This document shows positions 1 through 8,503 of a DNA stretch of 59,117 bases, piece by piece. The stretch is from positions 1-59,117 of the forward strand of contig CAMYYI010000010.1 of NCBI GenBank assembly GCA_947303465.1, written 5' to 3'. A program made the position numbers and the translations under genes. The notes beneath the pieces are model-generated. The model saw nothing but the letters and a program-made list of their open reading frames with translations, was not told the origin of the DNA and ran no database searches. The stretch's first letter is position 1. Each line of letters begins with the position of its first letter. Origin of the DNA: an uncultured Bacteroidales bacterium. GTDB taxonomy: Bacteria; Bacteroidota; Bacteroidia; Bacteroidales; UBA932.

Positions 1-147
1 CCGATGCTCGGCCTCGCCGGCCTCGGCATCGCCTACCACGCCAAGCCCAAGGTCAAAGCCACGGCAGACCAGAACCTTTCTACCATAGGACTGGACGGCA
101 TTCTGTACTTCTTAGGATTAAAAGACTCGCAAATAGATCCGTTCTAG
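1..147 (+). CDS. serB: phosphoserine phosphatase SerB, C-terminal part (5' end outside window)
   Basis: The first 48 codons of the window are open in frame 1 and end at TAG (145-147). They match the end of SerB, the HAD-family enzyme that dephosphorylates phosphoserine in the last step of serine synthesis. The segment GLGIAYHAKPKVKA is the conserved SerB motif with the HAD lysine region, and the following ADQNLSTIGLDGILYFLG is its usual C-terminus. The catalytic Asp motif lies upstream of the window and cannot be inspected. A perfect hairpin overlaps the stop codon. Identification rests on the short but characteristic tail only. Confidence 0.85.
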   Translation, partial: PMLGLAGLGIAYHAKPKVKATADQNLSTIGLDGILYFLGLKDSQIDPF

Positions 148-165
148 CTGACGCCAGAACGGATC
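136..165 (+). terminator. 10-bp hairpin overlapping the serB stop codon
   Basis: GATCCGTTCT (136-145) pairs perfectly with AGAACGGATC (156-165) around a 10-nt loop. No T-run follows, so it may be a terminator or an mRNA-stabilising stem. Confidence 0.5.
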
Positions 166-245
166 TTCGATCTACTATCCCCCTGCACCCCCAGGGGACG
201 GGGGGCGTTCCCCCCGACACCCCCCTCCATTATTAAAAAGTTTCG

Positions 246-253
246 TATATTTG
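246..253 (+). promoter_or_regulatory. -7 box of tRNA-Leu promoter
   Basis: TATATTTG fits the Bacteroidota -7 consensus TAnnTTTG and ends 11 nt before the tRNA 5' end. No clear -33 TTTG is seen. Confidence 0.6.
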
Positions 254-264
254 CGTGCTAATTT

Positions 265-345
265 GCGGGCGTGTTGAAATTGGTAGACAAGCAAGACTTA
301 GGATCTTGTGCCTTACGCGTGTGGGTTCGAGTCCCACCGCCCGCA
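265..345 (+). tRNA. tRNA-Leu (anticodon TAG)
   Basis: Acceptor arms GCGGGCG (265-271) and CGCCCGC (338-344) pair, with discriminator A345. The anticodon stem CAAGA/TCTTG encloses loop CTTAGGA, giving anticodon TAG at 299-301, which reads CUA. The T-arm GTGGG-TTCGAGT-CCCAC is canonical. CCA is not encoded. A strong terminator follows directly. Confidence 0.95.
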
Positions 346-346
346 C

Positions 347-377
347 TAAAATAGCCGGCTTATGGCCGGCTATTTTA
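347..377 (+). terminator. terminator after tRNA-Leu
   Basis: A perfect 13-bp stem, TAAAATAGCCGGC against GCCGGCTATTTTA, with a 5-nt loop (360-364). The A/T-rich base of the stem makes it usable in both directions. The next ~250 nt up to the fucosidase end hold only short imperfect repeats and no supportable gene. Confidence 0.8.
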
Positions 378-624
378 GTACCAACTACACGTTACCCTAT
401 CCCCAAACCCCTTTCCTCGGGAAAGGGGCTTAGTCGGCCTTCGGCCTCCGGAATACGAGCCGGCGGGGTAGAGGAAGTTCGGTATTGGTAAAGTGCAGAA
501 ATGGCCTCTGAGGGCTAAAAGTGTTCTTCACCCCCGGATATTTAGTGGGGGGCAATGACGTTTTTGGCCGTAGAATGCAGAAAGTGTACTTTGCGAATAC
601 CGAGCAGCGGCTCCAGAGGCAATT

Positions 625-1962
625 CTAATTATACTTCAAGGCGAAGGGTTCGTTGGGCAGGTTCCTGGGGAGGCGGACGGTGACGCGGTCGCCGGAGACC
701 GTGGTGCGGAGGCGTTTGCCGGTGGATAGCATGGTCACTTTGCCGTGGGGGATATTGCCGGTCCAGGAAAGGGTCTCGGGGGCGGGGCCGTCGTCCCATG
801 GGGCGTAGATGGCGTAGGTGGTGCTTCCGTCCTTCGAGGAGGTAAACCAGACGCTCCCGCCGTCGTTGAAAACCGGGGTGGTGCGGGTGCCGTAGATGGC
901 ATCACCGTTTGCCCGTAGCCATGCGCCCACTTCGGAAAGGATGGCGATGGCGTCATCGTCGATCAGGCCTTGCGGCGTCGGGCCCACGCCTACGACCAGG
1001 TTTCCGCCCTTGGCCACAATCTGGACCAGCATCGCAATAACGTGTTTCGCGCTTTTGTAGCGATGGTCGGGCGTCCAGCCCCAGTCGTCCGACAGCGGTA
1101 TGCAGGATTCCCATGGGTGCGAAATCTGCCTGGCGGGGAAGGTGCGCTCCGGCGTCTGGTAGTTTTCGTTCGGGCCTCCAATGGTCCGGTCGACTATAAT
1201 GATGCCGGGATTCTTCTCACGTATCTCGGGGACGAGGGAATCCAGTCCTATCTCCGATCCGCTGACCCAGCCGCCGTCCAGCCAGAGTATGTCTATGTTG
1301 CCGTAGCGGCCGCCGGTGATCTCCCGGATCTGGTTCTGTGTGTAGCTTACGTACGATTCCCACCAGTCGGGGTGCATCTTCCGGTCATAATTGAAGTTGC
1401 GGTCCGGAGTGGCGTAATAAGGATTCCAGTAGCCCGGATAATGCCAGTCCGGCTTGGAGAAATACTCGCCAATCATGTAGCCATGGCTGCGGAAGGCGTC
1501 GAATACCGGCTCTACATAATCTCTTCCCGCAGGCCCTTTGGCCGATGAAAAGTCGGTGTAATCGGAGTCGAATAGACAGTAGCCGTCGTGATGTTTGGTG
1601 GTGAAGATCACGTACTTCATGCCTGCGTCCCCGAATACCTCCGCCCACTGCACCGGGTCAAAAGCCACTGGATTGAAATCCTTTGCCAGCCCCCAGTACC
1701 ACTGCTTGTATCCTTCATACGTGCTGCCCTCGGGACGGACCACCCAACTCTCGTTGCACAGGTTCCATGACTCCACTATACCGGGCACGGAATAAAGTCC
1801 CCAGTGGAGAATGACGCCGAATTTGAGGTCCTGCCAGTCCTGAAGCTTCTGCAGTACCGACTGGTCTTCCGGCCATACATAATCATCTGTGGTGTTGTCC
1901 TGCGCCTGTGCTACACAGAAAAAGCAAAGGCCCAGGGCAATAGCGGTGAGGGCTTTTTTCAT
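625..1962 (-). CDS. secreted GH29 alpha-L-fucosidase
   Basis: A 445-residue protein with a cleavable signal peptide (hydrophobic stretch followed by AQAQ near residue 20), so a periplasmic or exported enzyme. The GH29 catalytic barrel is shown by LKFGVILHWGLYSVPG near residue 50, TTKHHDGYCLFDS near 115 and DILWLDGGW, whose Asp is the expected nucleophile of the retaining mechanism. It would release fucose from host or plant glycans. It lies 12 nt after the pseudouridine synthase gene on the same strand and is probably the last gene of that transcript. No C-terminal carbohydrate-binding domain is evident beyond a short beta-rich tail. Family assignment is firm, linkage specificity is not. Confidence 0.92.
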   Translation of the reverse strand: MKKALTAIALGLCFFCVAQAQDNTTDDYVWPEDQSVLQKLQDWQDLKFGVILHWGLYSVPGIVESWNLCNESWVVRPEGSTYEGYKQWYWGLAKDFNPVAFDPVQWAEVFGDAGMKYVIFTTKHHDGYCLFDSDYTDFSSAKGPAGRDYVEPVFDAFRSHGYMIGEYFSKPDWHYPGYWNPYYATPDRNFNYDRKMHPDWWESYVSYTQNQIREITGGRYGNIDILWLDGGWVSGSEIGLDSLVPEIREKNPGIIIVDRTIGGPNENYQTPERTFPARQISHPWESCIPLSDDWGWTPDHRYKSAKHVIAMLVQIVAKGGNLVVGVGPTPQGLIDDDAIAILSEVGAWLRANGDAIYGTRTTPVFNDGGSVWFTSSKDGSTTYAIYAPWDDGPAPETLSWTGNIPHGKVTMLSTGKRLRTTVSGDRVTVRLPRNLPNEPFALKYN

Positions 1963-1974
1963 ATGGAATAATTG

Positions 1975-3015
1975 TTAATTCACGTACTTCCGCCATTTGT
2001 CCAGGAGGGCGGCCATATCGGAAGGAATTTCCGAGTCGAACTGCAGGAGCTTCTTGGTGCGGGGGTGGATGAAGCCGAGGGTCTTGGCGTGGAGGGCCTG
2101 GCGGGGGCAGACTTCGAAGCAGTTGTGGATGAACTGCTTGTATCTGGCGTAGATGGTGCCCTGGCGTATCTCGGTGCCGCCGTAGCGCTCGTCACCGAAG
2201 ATGGGATGCCCGATGCTGCTCATGTGCACGCGTATCTGGTGCGTGCGGCCGGTTTCAAGTTTACATTCCACCAGAGTAACGTAGCCCATGCGCTCAAGCA
2301 CGCGCCAGTGCGTCACCGCACGTTTGCCCTTTTCCGGGTCGTCGGTAGTGCAGAACCTTAGCCTGTCTGACGGATCGCGCATAAGATTGGCATCCACCGT
2401 CCCCTCATCTGCCTTCAGGTCGCCCCACACGATAGCCACGTAGCGGCGCTCTATGCTGTGGTCGAAGAACTGCCGGGCCAGGTTCAACTGCGATTCATCG
2501 TTCTTGGCAATTGCCAGCAGGCCGCTGGTGTCCTTGTCGATGCGGTGCACCAGTATGCCCATGCGCTCGTCCTCGCCGTCCGGCCCCTGGGAGATACCCA
2601 GATGGAAGGCCAGCGCATTCACCAGCGTGCCCTCGTAGTGCCCGTGTCCGGGATGCACCACCATGCCGGCCGGCTTGTTGAGCACCAGCACGTCCTCGTC
2701 TTCATAAACTATGTCCAGCGGAATCTCCTGAGGGATAATCTCCACGCCCCTGCGCCTGTACGGCATAACAAAGCGTACGATGTCGCCGGGACGCACTATG
2801 TAGTTGGCCTTGACGGTCTTGTCTCCTACCTGAACGAAGCCTTCCTTGATAGCGCACTGCACACGGTGCCTGGAGGTCTTCTCCATGTGCGCTGTCATCC
2901 ATTTGTCTATACGTAAAGGCTCCTGGCCGGGATCTACCTCCAGCCGGAAATGCTCGAACATTTCCTGTTCCTCTTCCTCGAGGAACTCGGGCTCATTGAT
3001 TGGGCTCGTCTGCAT
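1975..3015 (-). CDS. RluA/RluD-family 23S rRNA pseudouridine synthase
   Basis: A 346-residue protein. After an acidic N-terminal extension comes an S4 RNA-binding domain (about residues 32-95, LRIDKWM...) and then the RluA catalytic domain with HRIDKDTSGLLAIAKN, whose Asp is the catalytic residue, and the family signature HPGHGHYEGTLVNAL. It isomerises uridines in large-subunit rRNA. The gene overlaps the PASTA gene by 23 bp, a pairing typical of Bacteroidota genomes, so the two are co-transcribed. The exact target uridines cannot be told, but the RluD group is likely. Confidence 0.92.
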   Translation of the reverse strand: MQTSPINEPEFLEEEEQEMFEHFRLEVDPGQEPLRIDKWMTAHMEKTSRHRVQCAIKEGFVQVGDKTVKANYIVRPGDIVRFVMPYRRRGVEIIPQEIPLDIVYEDEDVLVLNKPAGMVVHPGHGHYEGTLVNALAFHLGISQGPDGEDERMGILVHRIDKDTSGLLAIAKNDESQLNLARQFFDHSIERRYVAIVWGDLKADEGTVDANLMRDPSDRLRFCTTDDPEKGKRAVTHWRVLERMGYVTLVECKLETGRTHQIRVHMSSIGHPIFGDERYGGTEIRQGTIYARYKQFIHNCFEVCPRQALHAKTLGFIHPRTKKLLQFDSEIPSDMAALLDKWRKYVN

Positions 3016-3778
3016 TAAGCTTAAGGTAAACTGTAACTGCCGTGCCCATGACTACAGGTACTCCGGTGGCTTCCGGCCTTTGGGAATACACCGTGGCGGC
3101 CATGGAATCGGCGTAGGTGCGGATTCCCTTGTCGAACACTACTGCACTGACGTTCAGCGAGTTGTCCTGTATGGCATCGATGGCGCTGAGATACTTGTAT
3201 CCACGCAGGTTGGGAACATAAGTCATAGCGTCTGCGCCATTGAGGCCCAGGACAAGGTCTATGACTGAACCGCTGTACAGCTGTGTGCCGGGGTCGATGT
3301 CACGTCCCCTGTACTGCTGCTGAAGCACGTTGTTGGTGGCGATGTCGCTCACATATTTCAGCCTTCCCAGGACCAGGCCCTTTGCAGACAGCTCAGCCTT
3401 TGCCTGCCGCAGCGAGACGTGGATAAGGTTGGGCATAGTAACCTTCTTGGGCACCTGGGAATTGATGGTAAGCGCAATCTTGCGGCCAGGCTTGACTCTG
3501 GACCCGGCGCGCGGCAGCTGGCTGACAACGGCCCCGCGGGGGATGCGTTTCATGAAAACCGAGTCGGAAACTGTTACCATCAGGTTGGCGGCAAGGGCGG
3601 TAACACGGGCGTCACGCACCGTAAGTCCCGAAAGGTCGGGAACGGTAATCTCCTTACCGTGACGGGTGCGTATGGAAAGGAAGACGCTGACCACCGTTAC
3701 CAGCACCAGAACGAATACGACACCGAGGATAAGATTCCTCACTATCCAGTTGCCATGTATTGATTTCTTCTGTTTCAT
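2993..3778 (-). CDS. membrane-anchored PASTA-domain protein
   Basis: A 261-residue protein with a short cytoplasmic N-terminus, one transmembrane helix (about residues 13-33, LILGVVFVLVLVTVVSVFL) and three consecutive PASTA repeats (begins at VPDLSGLTVRDA, MPNLIHVSLRQA and VPNLRGYKYLSA). PASTA modules elsewhere sense muropeptides on Ser/Thr kinases and PBPs. Here no kinase or transpeptidase domain is attached, as is usual for this small Bacteroidota family. The start overlaps the stop of the LysE-type gene (ATGA), and the end overlaps the pseudouridine synthase. A cell-envelope role is inferred only. Confidence 0.85.
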   Translation of the reverse strand: MKQKKSIHGNWIVRNLILGVVFVLVLVTVVSVFLSIRTRHGKEITVPDLSGLTVRDARVTALAANLMVTVSDSVFMKRIPRGAVVSQLPRAGSRVKPGRKIALTINSQVPKKVTMPNLIHVSLRQAKAELSAKGLVLGRLKYVSDIATNNVLQQQYRGRDIDPGTQLYSGSVIDLVLGLNGADAMTYVPNLRGYKYLSAIDAIQDNSLNVSAVVFDKGIRTYADSMAATVYSQRPEATGVPVVMGTAVTVYLKLNADEPNQ

Positions 3779-4398
3779 AGCAGTATGATACCGCGGATCA
3801 GCAGGGCGGCGCCGAAAGCGATGACGGCGTAGCCGGCTATTGTATTGACGCGGTTAAGTGTATTGACATTGAATGCGTTACGCAGTTTGTCGGCGGCATA
3901 TACGAAGGAGAACCACCATGCCAGTGCGCCAATCAGCACGAAGAGCACAATGAGCCAGGTAGGACTCATGGCGTTTCCTATGTCGAGCCGGAACAGGGCC
4001 ACCAGGCCGAACATGTAGGCCAGGGCTCCGGGGTTGGCCAGGGCGCAGCCTGCGGCTTGAAGGGCATACTGCACAGCCTTGGTCTTGGTGGTGTCATCGG
4101 TCTGCTTGACTTCCATGGGCTTGCGGCGTATCATCACCCAGCCTACTCCGGAAACCAGCAGTCCGCCTATTATAAGTATCACCGCGGCATGCCGTGAGAT
4201 AAAGTCCTGCACGTACATGAAGGCGAACAGGCTGGCAACGGCATAAAGCGTATCCACGATAGCCGAACCCACACCGGCGGCGTATCCGCCCTGGCGGCCG
4301 TGGCAGAAAGTCTTCTGCATCACCAGAAGCGACACCGGCCCTATAGGCGCCGATGCAATTATTCCGATGAGTATTGCCTTGATGAGTTCGGTCAGCAT
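3775..4398 (-). CDS. LysE/RhtB-family amino-acid exporter-like membrane protein
   Basis: A 207-residue integral membrane protein with about six hydrophobic segments. The N-terminus IGIIASAPIGPVSLLVMQ carries the proline-rich GP motif typical of the LysE superfamily, and ANPGALAYMFGL matches the family's second conserved loop. The family exports amino acids or related solutes; substrate is unknown here. The ATG at 4398 is chosen rather than an upstream TTG because that TTG lies inside the promoter -7 box (4405-4412). Its stop overlaps the PASTA start. Confidence 0.82.
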   Translation of the reverse strand: MLTELIKAILIGIIASAPIGPVSLLVMQKTFCHGRQGGYAAGVGSAIVDTLYAVASLFAFMYVQDFISRHAAVILIIGGLLVSGVGWVMIRRKPMEVKQTDDTTKTKAVQYALQAAGCALANPGALAYMFGLVALFRLDIGNAMSPTWLIVLFVLIGALAWWFSFVYAADKLRNAFNVNTLNRVNTIAGYAVIAFGAALLIRGIILL

Positions 4399-4404
4399 GG
4401 GACG

Positions 4405-4412
4405 CAAAGATA
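4405..4412 (-). promoter_or_regulatory. -7 box TATCTTTG before the LysE-type gene
   Basis: On the minus strand TATCTTTG ends 6 nt before the ATG at 4398, so the transcript is leaderless or nearly so. The box lies between the lnt stop (4418) and the next gene, giving the LysE-PASTA-rluD-fucosidase group its own promoter. Confidence 0.6.
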
Positions 4413-4417
4413 CTAAA

Positions 4418-6040
4418 CTATTTCCGCCCCGGCAACATGCGCACGACGAGCAGCGCCAGCATCAGAAGGAAAACCAGCACGCTTACGCGCCCTGTTATAT
4501 CCCCGTGCCGCACAAAGAACGACTCTTTGGAGTTCAGGTTGACGCTGCCGCGGAGCACGGCCTGTTCCCACCAGGGCCCCTGCTGCAGTATTTCCCCTTT
4601 CTGGTTGATGAAGCAGCTGATGCCGCTGTTGCCGCAGCGGGCGAGGTCGCGCCGCAGTTCCAGGGCCCTGAGGCAGCTGTAGCTGAGGTGCTGCCTGTAT
4701 CCCGGGGTATTGCCCCACCAGGAGTCGTTGGTGATTACGGTCATGAAGAGCGCGCCCTTCTTGACGTAGGCGGTGCAATACTCTCCATACACCGATTCGT
4801 AGCATACGGCGCAGCCGAGCGGCGTGCCGTCCGACATATGCAGGTCGGTTACTTCTTCCTGCCCAACGTCCCTGGCCATCAGTGCCGTAACTCCCATGAG
4901 CCTGGAGAGCCATTTGTCCAGGGGGACGAAGAATTTGGGATAAGGAGTGAGCTCCGTGCCCACTACCAGCTTGCTTTTATGGAAAACCTCCGTGCGGCCG
5001 TCGGCGGCCAGCATGATGGCGCTGTTGTGCGGCACCCGCCATCCGTCTCCGTACGGATAGCACAGCAGACCGGGTTCGGAACGGGTGAAATAAATGTCGC
5101 TGGTTCCGGCGCCGAAGAGAAAATCGCTTTCCGGGTGCTGCTGCTGGAATTGAGTATAGCGCTTCACCGAAGGCGAAGACTGTATATCGCCCAGAATAAT
5201 GTCGGAGGTGAAAGTCTCAGGTGCCAGCAGAAGATCTGCCGGTTGATCTGCGAGCGACGGTTCCATGAGCCCGAGCAGGAGCTCGTTCTGGTCTGCCTGC
5301 CGCATGCTGGTGAACTTCTTGTACGGGTCCAGATTGGGCTGGCCGATAAGTACGTCCACCGTGCCCTCGGATCGCTCCTCGTAGCTGTTGTACATGATGG
5401 CTGAGCATACCAGAGGGCCCAGGATAACCAATGTAAGTGCAGTTGCCGCCGCGGCCCTTGCCCACTTGTTCATGCTGCTCCAACCGCCGCTGGCAAGCTT
5501 GACTATAAGCCCGAAAACCCCGAGGTTGGCGCACCATACCCACAGGGAACCGCCCAGGGTGCCGGTGACGCTGTACCATTGTATATCCTTGATATTGGTG
5601 GCGAATGCGTTGCCCAGCACCAGCCACGGCCAGGAAATCTCCGCATCAGTGAGGTACCAGCGTTCCCAGGCCAGCCATGCTGCGGCAAGCAGGATGTAGG
5701 GCAGCACACCGTTCAGGCGCTTCTTGCCAAGGCGGAAGAGCCCGAATACGAGCGACATCTGCAGGGCGTTGGCGAGCACGGCGAATATGCCGCCGCCAAC
5801 AGTGGCATTACATACCCAGAAAGTGGTAAGGGCGTTCCATACCACGAAAGTGGAGTAATGCCAGAGCCAGAAGCGTTTGACCCCGGCGCCGGTGGCTATG
5901 TAATCTGCCAGCAGCAGGGGCACCAGCGCCACCAGCATGACGAGTCCGCTGTGCGGCAGCAGCCACGGGAGGCTCAGCAGTACCGCAGATGTGGCGCAGA
6001 GCAGCCAGAGAACGGGATATGGGGAATGTGCCTGCTTCAA
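4418..6040 (-). CDS. lnt: apolipoprotein N-acyltransferase
   Basis: A 540-residue inner-membrane enzyme that adds the third acyl chain to lipoproteins. The N-terminal half has several transmembrane helices. The periplasmic nitrilase-type domain shows the three expected catalytic residues: Glu in LLAPETF, Lys in FHKSKLVVG and Cys in CAVCYESVYGEY. A last helix (VSVLVFLLMLALLVVRML) precedes the C-terminus. The start is a TTG whose TTGA overlaps the stop of the upstream GH3 gene, so translation is probably coupled. The many lipoproteins in this window are its expected clients. Confidence 0.95.
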   Translation of the reverse strand: MKQAHSPYPVLWLLCATSAVLLSLPWLLPHSGLVMLVALVPLLLADYIATGAGVKRFWLWHYSTFVVWNALTTFWVCNATVGGGIFAVLANALQMSLVFGLFRLGKKRLNGVLPYILLAAAWLAWERWYLTDAEISWPWLVLGNAFATNIKDIQWYSVTGTLGGSLWVWCANLGVFGLIVKLASGGWSSMNKWARAAAATALTLVILGPLVCSAIMYNSYEERSEGTVDVLIGQPNLDPYKKFTSMRQADQNELLLGLMEPSLADQPADLLLAPETFTSDIILGDIQSSPSVKRYTQFQQQHPESDFLFGAGTSDIYFTRSEPGLLCYPYGDGWRVPHNSAIMLAADGRTEVFHKSKLVVGTELTPYPKFFVPLDKWLSRLMGVTALMARDVGQEEVTDLHMSDGTPLGCAVCYESVYGEYCTAYVKKGALFMTVITNDSWWGNTPGYRQHLSYSCLRALELRRDLARCGNSGISCFINQKGEILQQGPWWEQAVLRGSVNLNSKESFFVRHGDITGRVSVLVFLLMLALLVVRMLPGRK

Positions 6041-8289
6041 TTGATTTTGATTTCTGCGGTGGAACGTATGTCTTCTGATGAACTGCCAACGAGTATAGTC
6101 CAGGTGCCGGAATCCACTACCCAGCGGTGGGAATCGGCGTCAAAGCGCGCAAAGGCGCGACGGGGGAGTTCCATCACGGCGCGTCCCGTCTGGCCGGCAT
6201 TGAGAGTCAGTTTCTCGAATCCCTTGAGCTCACGTACAGGGCGTTCTACGTCGCCTGCCGGCGGCATCAGGTACAACTGAACTACCTCAGCGCCGTCACG
6301 CTCGCCGGAGTTGCGCACGTCCGTGCTCACTTTCAGTACCGTTTCCGTTCCCTCGTTCACGCCGAAACTTCCGGCGCATGAAAGGGTGGATTTGGATGCC
6401 TTGGCGGGACCGTACTCGAACTTGGTGTAGCTGAGGCCGTGCCCGAACGGGAAGCAAACCGGGATGTCTTTGGAACTGTACCAGCGGTAACCTACGAACA
6501 CGCCTTCATCGTAGTACTCCTGCCACCACTGCTCGCCCTCTTCCTGAATGCCTGGATACTGCCTTTCCGTCTTAAGGGGACCGTCAGCCAGCGAACGGGG
6601 CAGGGTAAACGGAAGTTTTCCGGAGGGGTTGACTGCTCCCGTGAGCACGTCTGCAAGGGCATGGCCGGTCTCGGAGCCGCCATACCATCCCTGCACCACG
6701 GCATCGACCTTGTCGGCCCACGGCATGGCTACGGGAGAACCGGAAATGTTGACTACGATAAGATGGGGGACCACCCCGGCCAGAGTCTCGATGATGGCAT
6801 CCTGGCCGTAGGGGAGAGTGATATCCAGTTTGTCCGTGCCCTCGTTGTCCTGGTTGGCGCTCTTGTTGAGGCCGCCGATAAATATAACCGCATCTGCGCC
6901 TTCCGTGGCCTTGATTGCGTCTGCGAGCAGTTGCCCGGCAGGCCGGCTTTCGCTAAGGTCTTCACCGGTATCTACACGGTCGAATGAAGTCTCCGTACTG
7001 CCTACATAGCCACGCTCCCAAACCACCTGGGCATTGGGGAAAGCCTCTTGCAGGGCCTCCAGAGGGGTGATTTCGTACTTGGTCTTGAGGTTGGAGCTGC
7101 CTCCGCCCACCACCATCTTCTTAATGGCGTTCTCTCCAATCACCACCAGCTTCCCGCCGTCGGGGATACTGAGGGGCAGTACTCCGTCATTCTTGAGCAG
7201 TACTGTGCCGGCGGCGGCAATGCGGCGCGCGGCTTCATAGTGCTCGGGGGAATTGAAGCTTCCGTAATGCCTTTCGGAGGCCATGGAAGTGCGGAAGATG
7301 AGTCGCAGTATGCGGCTTGCCTTGTCGTCCAGCTCCCTGGTGCCTGCACGGCCGTCTGCTATACGCTGCAGGTAGGGATTGGCGAGGTGGTAGTTGTTGT
7401 AACTGTCCGACGGAGCTCCGTGGAGGCCGTCGGTCCAGGTGCCGAATTCCATGTCCAGCCCGCCGGTTATGGCATCATCGTCGTCACGGCAGCCGCCCCA
7501 GTCGCTTATCACTACTCCGTCGAATCCCCATTCGCCCTTAAGTATATCATTGAGCAGCCGGTGGTTATGGCAGTTGAACTCGCCGTTCCAGAGGTTGTAC
7601 GAACCCATGATGGCCCATGCGCCACCCTCCTTTACCGCCGCTTCAAAGGCGGGAAGGTATATCTCGTAAAGGGTGCGCTCATCTACCACGGAATTGGTGG
7701 CAGTGCGGCGGACTTCCTGGTTGTTGACGGCAAAATGCTTCACGCATGCCGCTACTCCGTTCTCCTGCACTCCCTTCACGTAGGGCACGACCATCTGGCC
7801 TGCCAGATAGGGATCTTCTCCCATATACTCGAAGCTGCGGCCGCCAAGCGGGGTGCGGCAGATGTTTACTCCGGGACCAAGCAGCACGTCCTTCTTGCGG
7901 TAGCGTGCCTCCTGGCCTATCGAGCGTCCGAAAAGAAGGCTCATTTCCTTGTCCCAGGTGGCTGCAAGGCAGGAAAGGGCAGGGAAGGCGGTGCAGGAGT
8001 CATTGGACCATCCGGCCTGGCTCCAGTCGTCCCACAGGACCTCCGGACGTATGCCGTGAGGACCGTCGGTGCACCAGACCTCCGGAATGCCCAGGCGCGG
8101 TACGCCACGGGATGAGAACTTGGATTGGGCATGTGTCATAGCCACCTTCTCTTCTATGCTCAGGCGCGGCAAAGCATCAGCTACGCGCTCTTCTACGCTC
8201 TTGGAAGGGTCGAGATAAACGGGAGTACCGTTGTTCGTGCAAGCGGCTATGGCCACCAGGCACGCCAGTAAGATGTGGAGTGGTTTCAT
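6037..8289 (-). CDS. GH3 beta-glycosidase lipoprotein (beta-glucosidase-like)
   Basis: A 750-residue protein with a lipoprotein signal (LVAIAAC, Cys near 17), so membrane-anchored. The GH3 N-terminal barrel carries KHFAVNNQE and the nucleophile motif GVVISDWGG. The C-terminal alpha/beta sandwich (ANQDNEGTDKLDITLPYGQ) and the fibronectin-III-like end (about residues 650-750) complete the three-domain architecture of BglX-like enzymes. It removes terminal beta-linked sugars, probably glucose or xylose. It is the first gene of the minus-strand group and overlaps lnt. It diverges from the glycan-gene remnants at 8.3 kb. Confidence 0.92.
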   Translation of the reverse strand: MKPLHILLACLVAIAACTNNGTPVYLDPSKSVEERVADALPRLSIEEKVAMTHAQSKFSSRGVPRLGIPEVWCTDGPHGIRPEVLWDDWSQAGWSNDSCTAFPALSCLAATWDKEMSLLFGRSIGQEARYRKKDVLLGPGVNICRTPLGGRSFEYMGEDPYLAGQMVVPYVKGVQENGVAACVKHFAVNNQEVRRTATNSVVDERTLYEIYLPAFEAAVKEGGAWAIMGSYNLWNGEFNCHNHRLLNDILKGEWGFDGVVISDWGGCRDDDDAITGGLDMEFGTWTDGLHGAPSDSYNNYHLANPYLQRIADGRAGTRELDDKASRILRLIFRTSMASERHYGSFNSPEHYEAARRIAAAGTVLLKNDGVLPLSIPDGGKLVVIGENAIKKMVVGGGSSNLKTKYEITPLEALQEAFPNAQVVWERGYVGSTETSFDRVDTGEDLSESRPAGQLLADAIKATEGADAVIFIGGLNKSANQDNEGTDKLDITLPYGQDAIIETLAGVVPHLIVVNISGSPVAMPWADKVDAVVQGWYGGSETGHALADVLTGAVNPSGKLPFTLPRSLADGPLKTERQYPGIQEEGEQWWQEYYDEGVFVGYRWYSSKDIPVCFPFGHGLSYTKFEYGPAKASKSTLSCAGSFGVNEGTETVLKVSTDVRNSGERDGAEVVQLYLMPPAGDVERPVRELKGFEKLTLNAGQTGRAVMELPRRAFARFDADSHRWVVDSGTWTILVGSSSEDIRSTAEIKIN

Positions 8290-8315
8290 ATTCTGCTAAG
8301 TTAGTAATTATTTGT

Positions 8316-8323
8316 TATATTTG
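8316..8323 (+). promoter_or_regulatory. -7 box TATATTTG before the GH89-like remnant
   Basis: TATATTTG ends only 3 nt before the ATG at 8327. The promoter survives although the gene behind it is a fragment. Confidence 0.5.
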
Positions 8324-8326
8324 TAC

Positions 8327-8503
8327 ATGCGCAAAACAGTTTTGATTGTCGCCCTGTCGTTGTTTCTGGCTTCCTGCGCCACTCCTGCGGAGCGGGCTGT
8401 AAAGGAGCTGGCCAGAAGGGTGGTGCCGGAGTATGCCGCAAAGATAGAGTATGATTCGAATTTCAAACAAATCGCTGGTCATCTTGCTCCACAATCCGTC
8501 TGA
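8327..8503 (+). pseudogene. 5' remnant of a secreted alpha-N-acetylglucosaminidase-like (GH89) gene
   Basis: The frame starts at ATG 8327 with a lipoprotein signal (LFLASC) and continues ATPAERAVKELARRVVPEYA, which resembles the start of the N-terminal domain of GH89/NAGLU enzymes. After about 40 codons, near 8450, the sequence switches to that of the following mutarotase-like gene in another frame, and this frame ends at TGA 8501-8503. The simplest reading is a deletion that fused the start of one gene to the body of the next out of frame. The family call rests on about 25 residues and is tentative. Confidence 0.5.

Noticed and set aside
8440..8470. Programmed frameshift joining the GH89-like start to the mutarotase-like body
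   Set aside because: No slippery heptamer is present and the two parts belong to different families; a deletion explains it.
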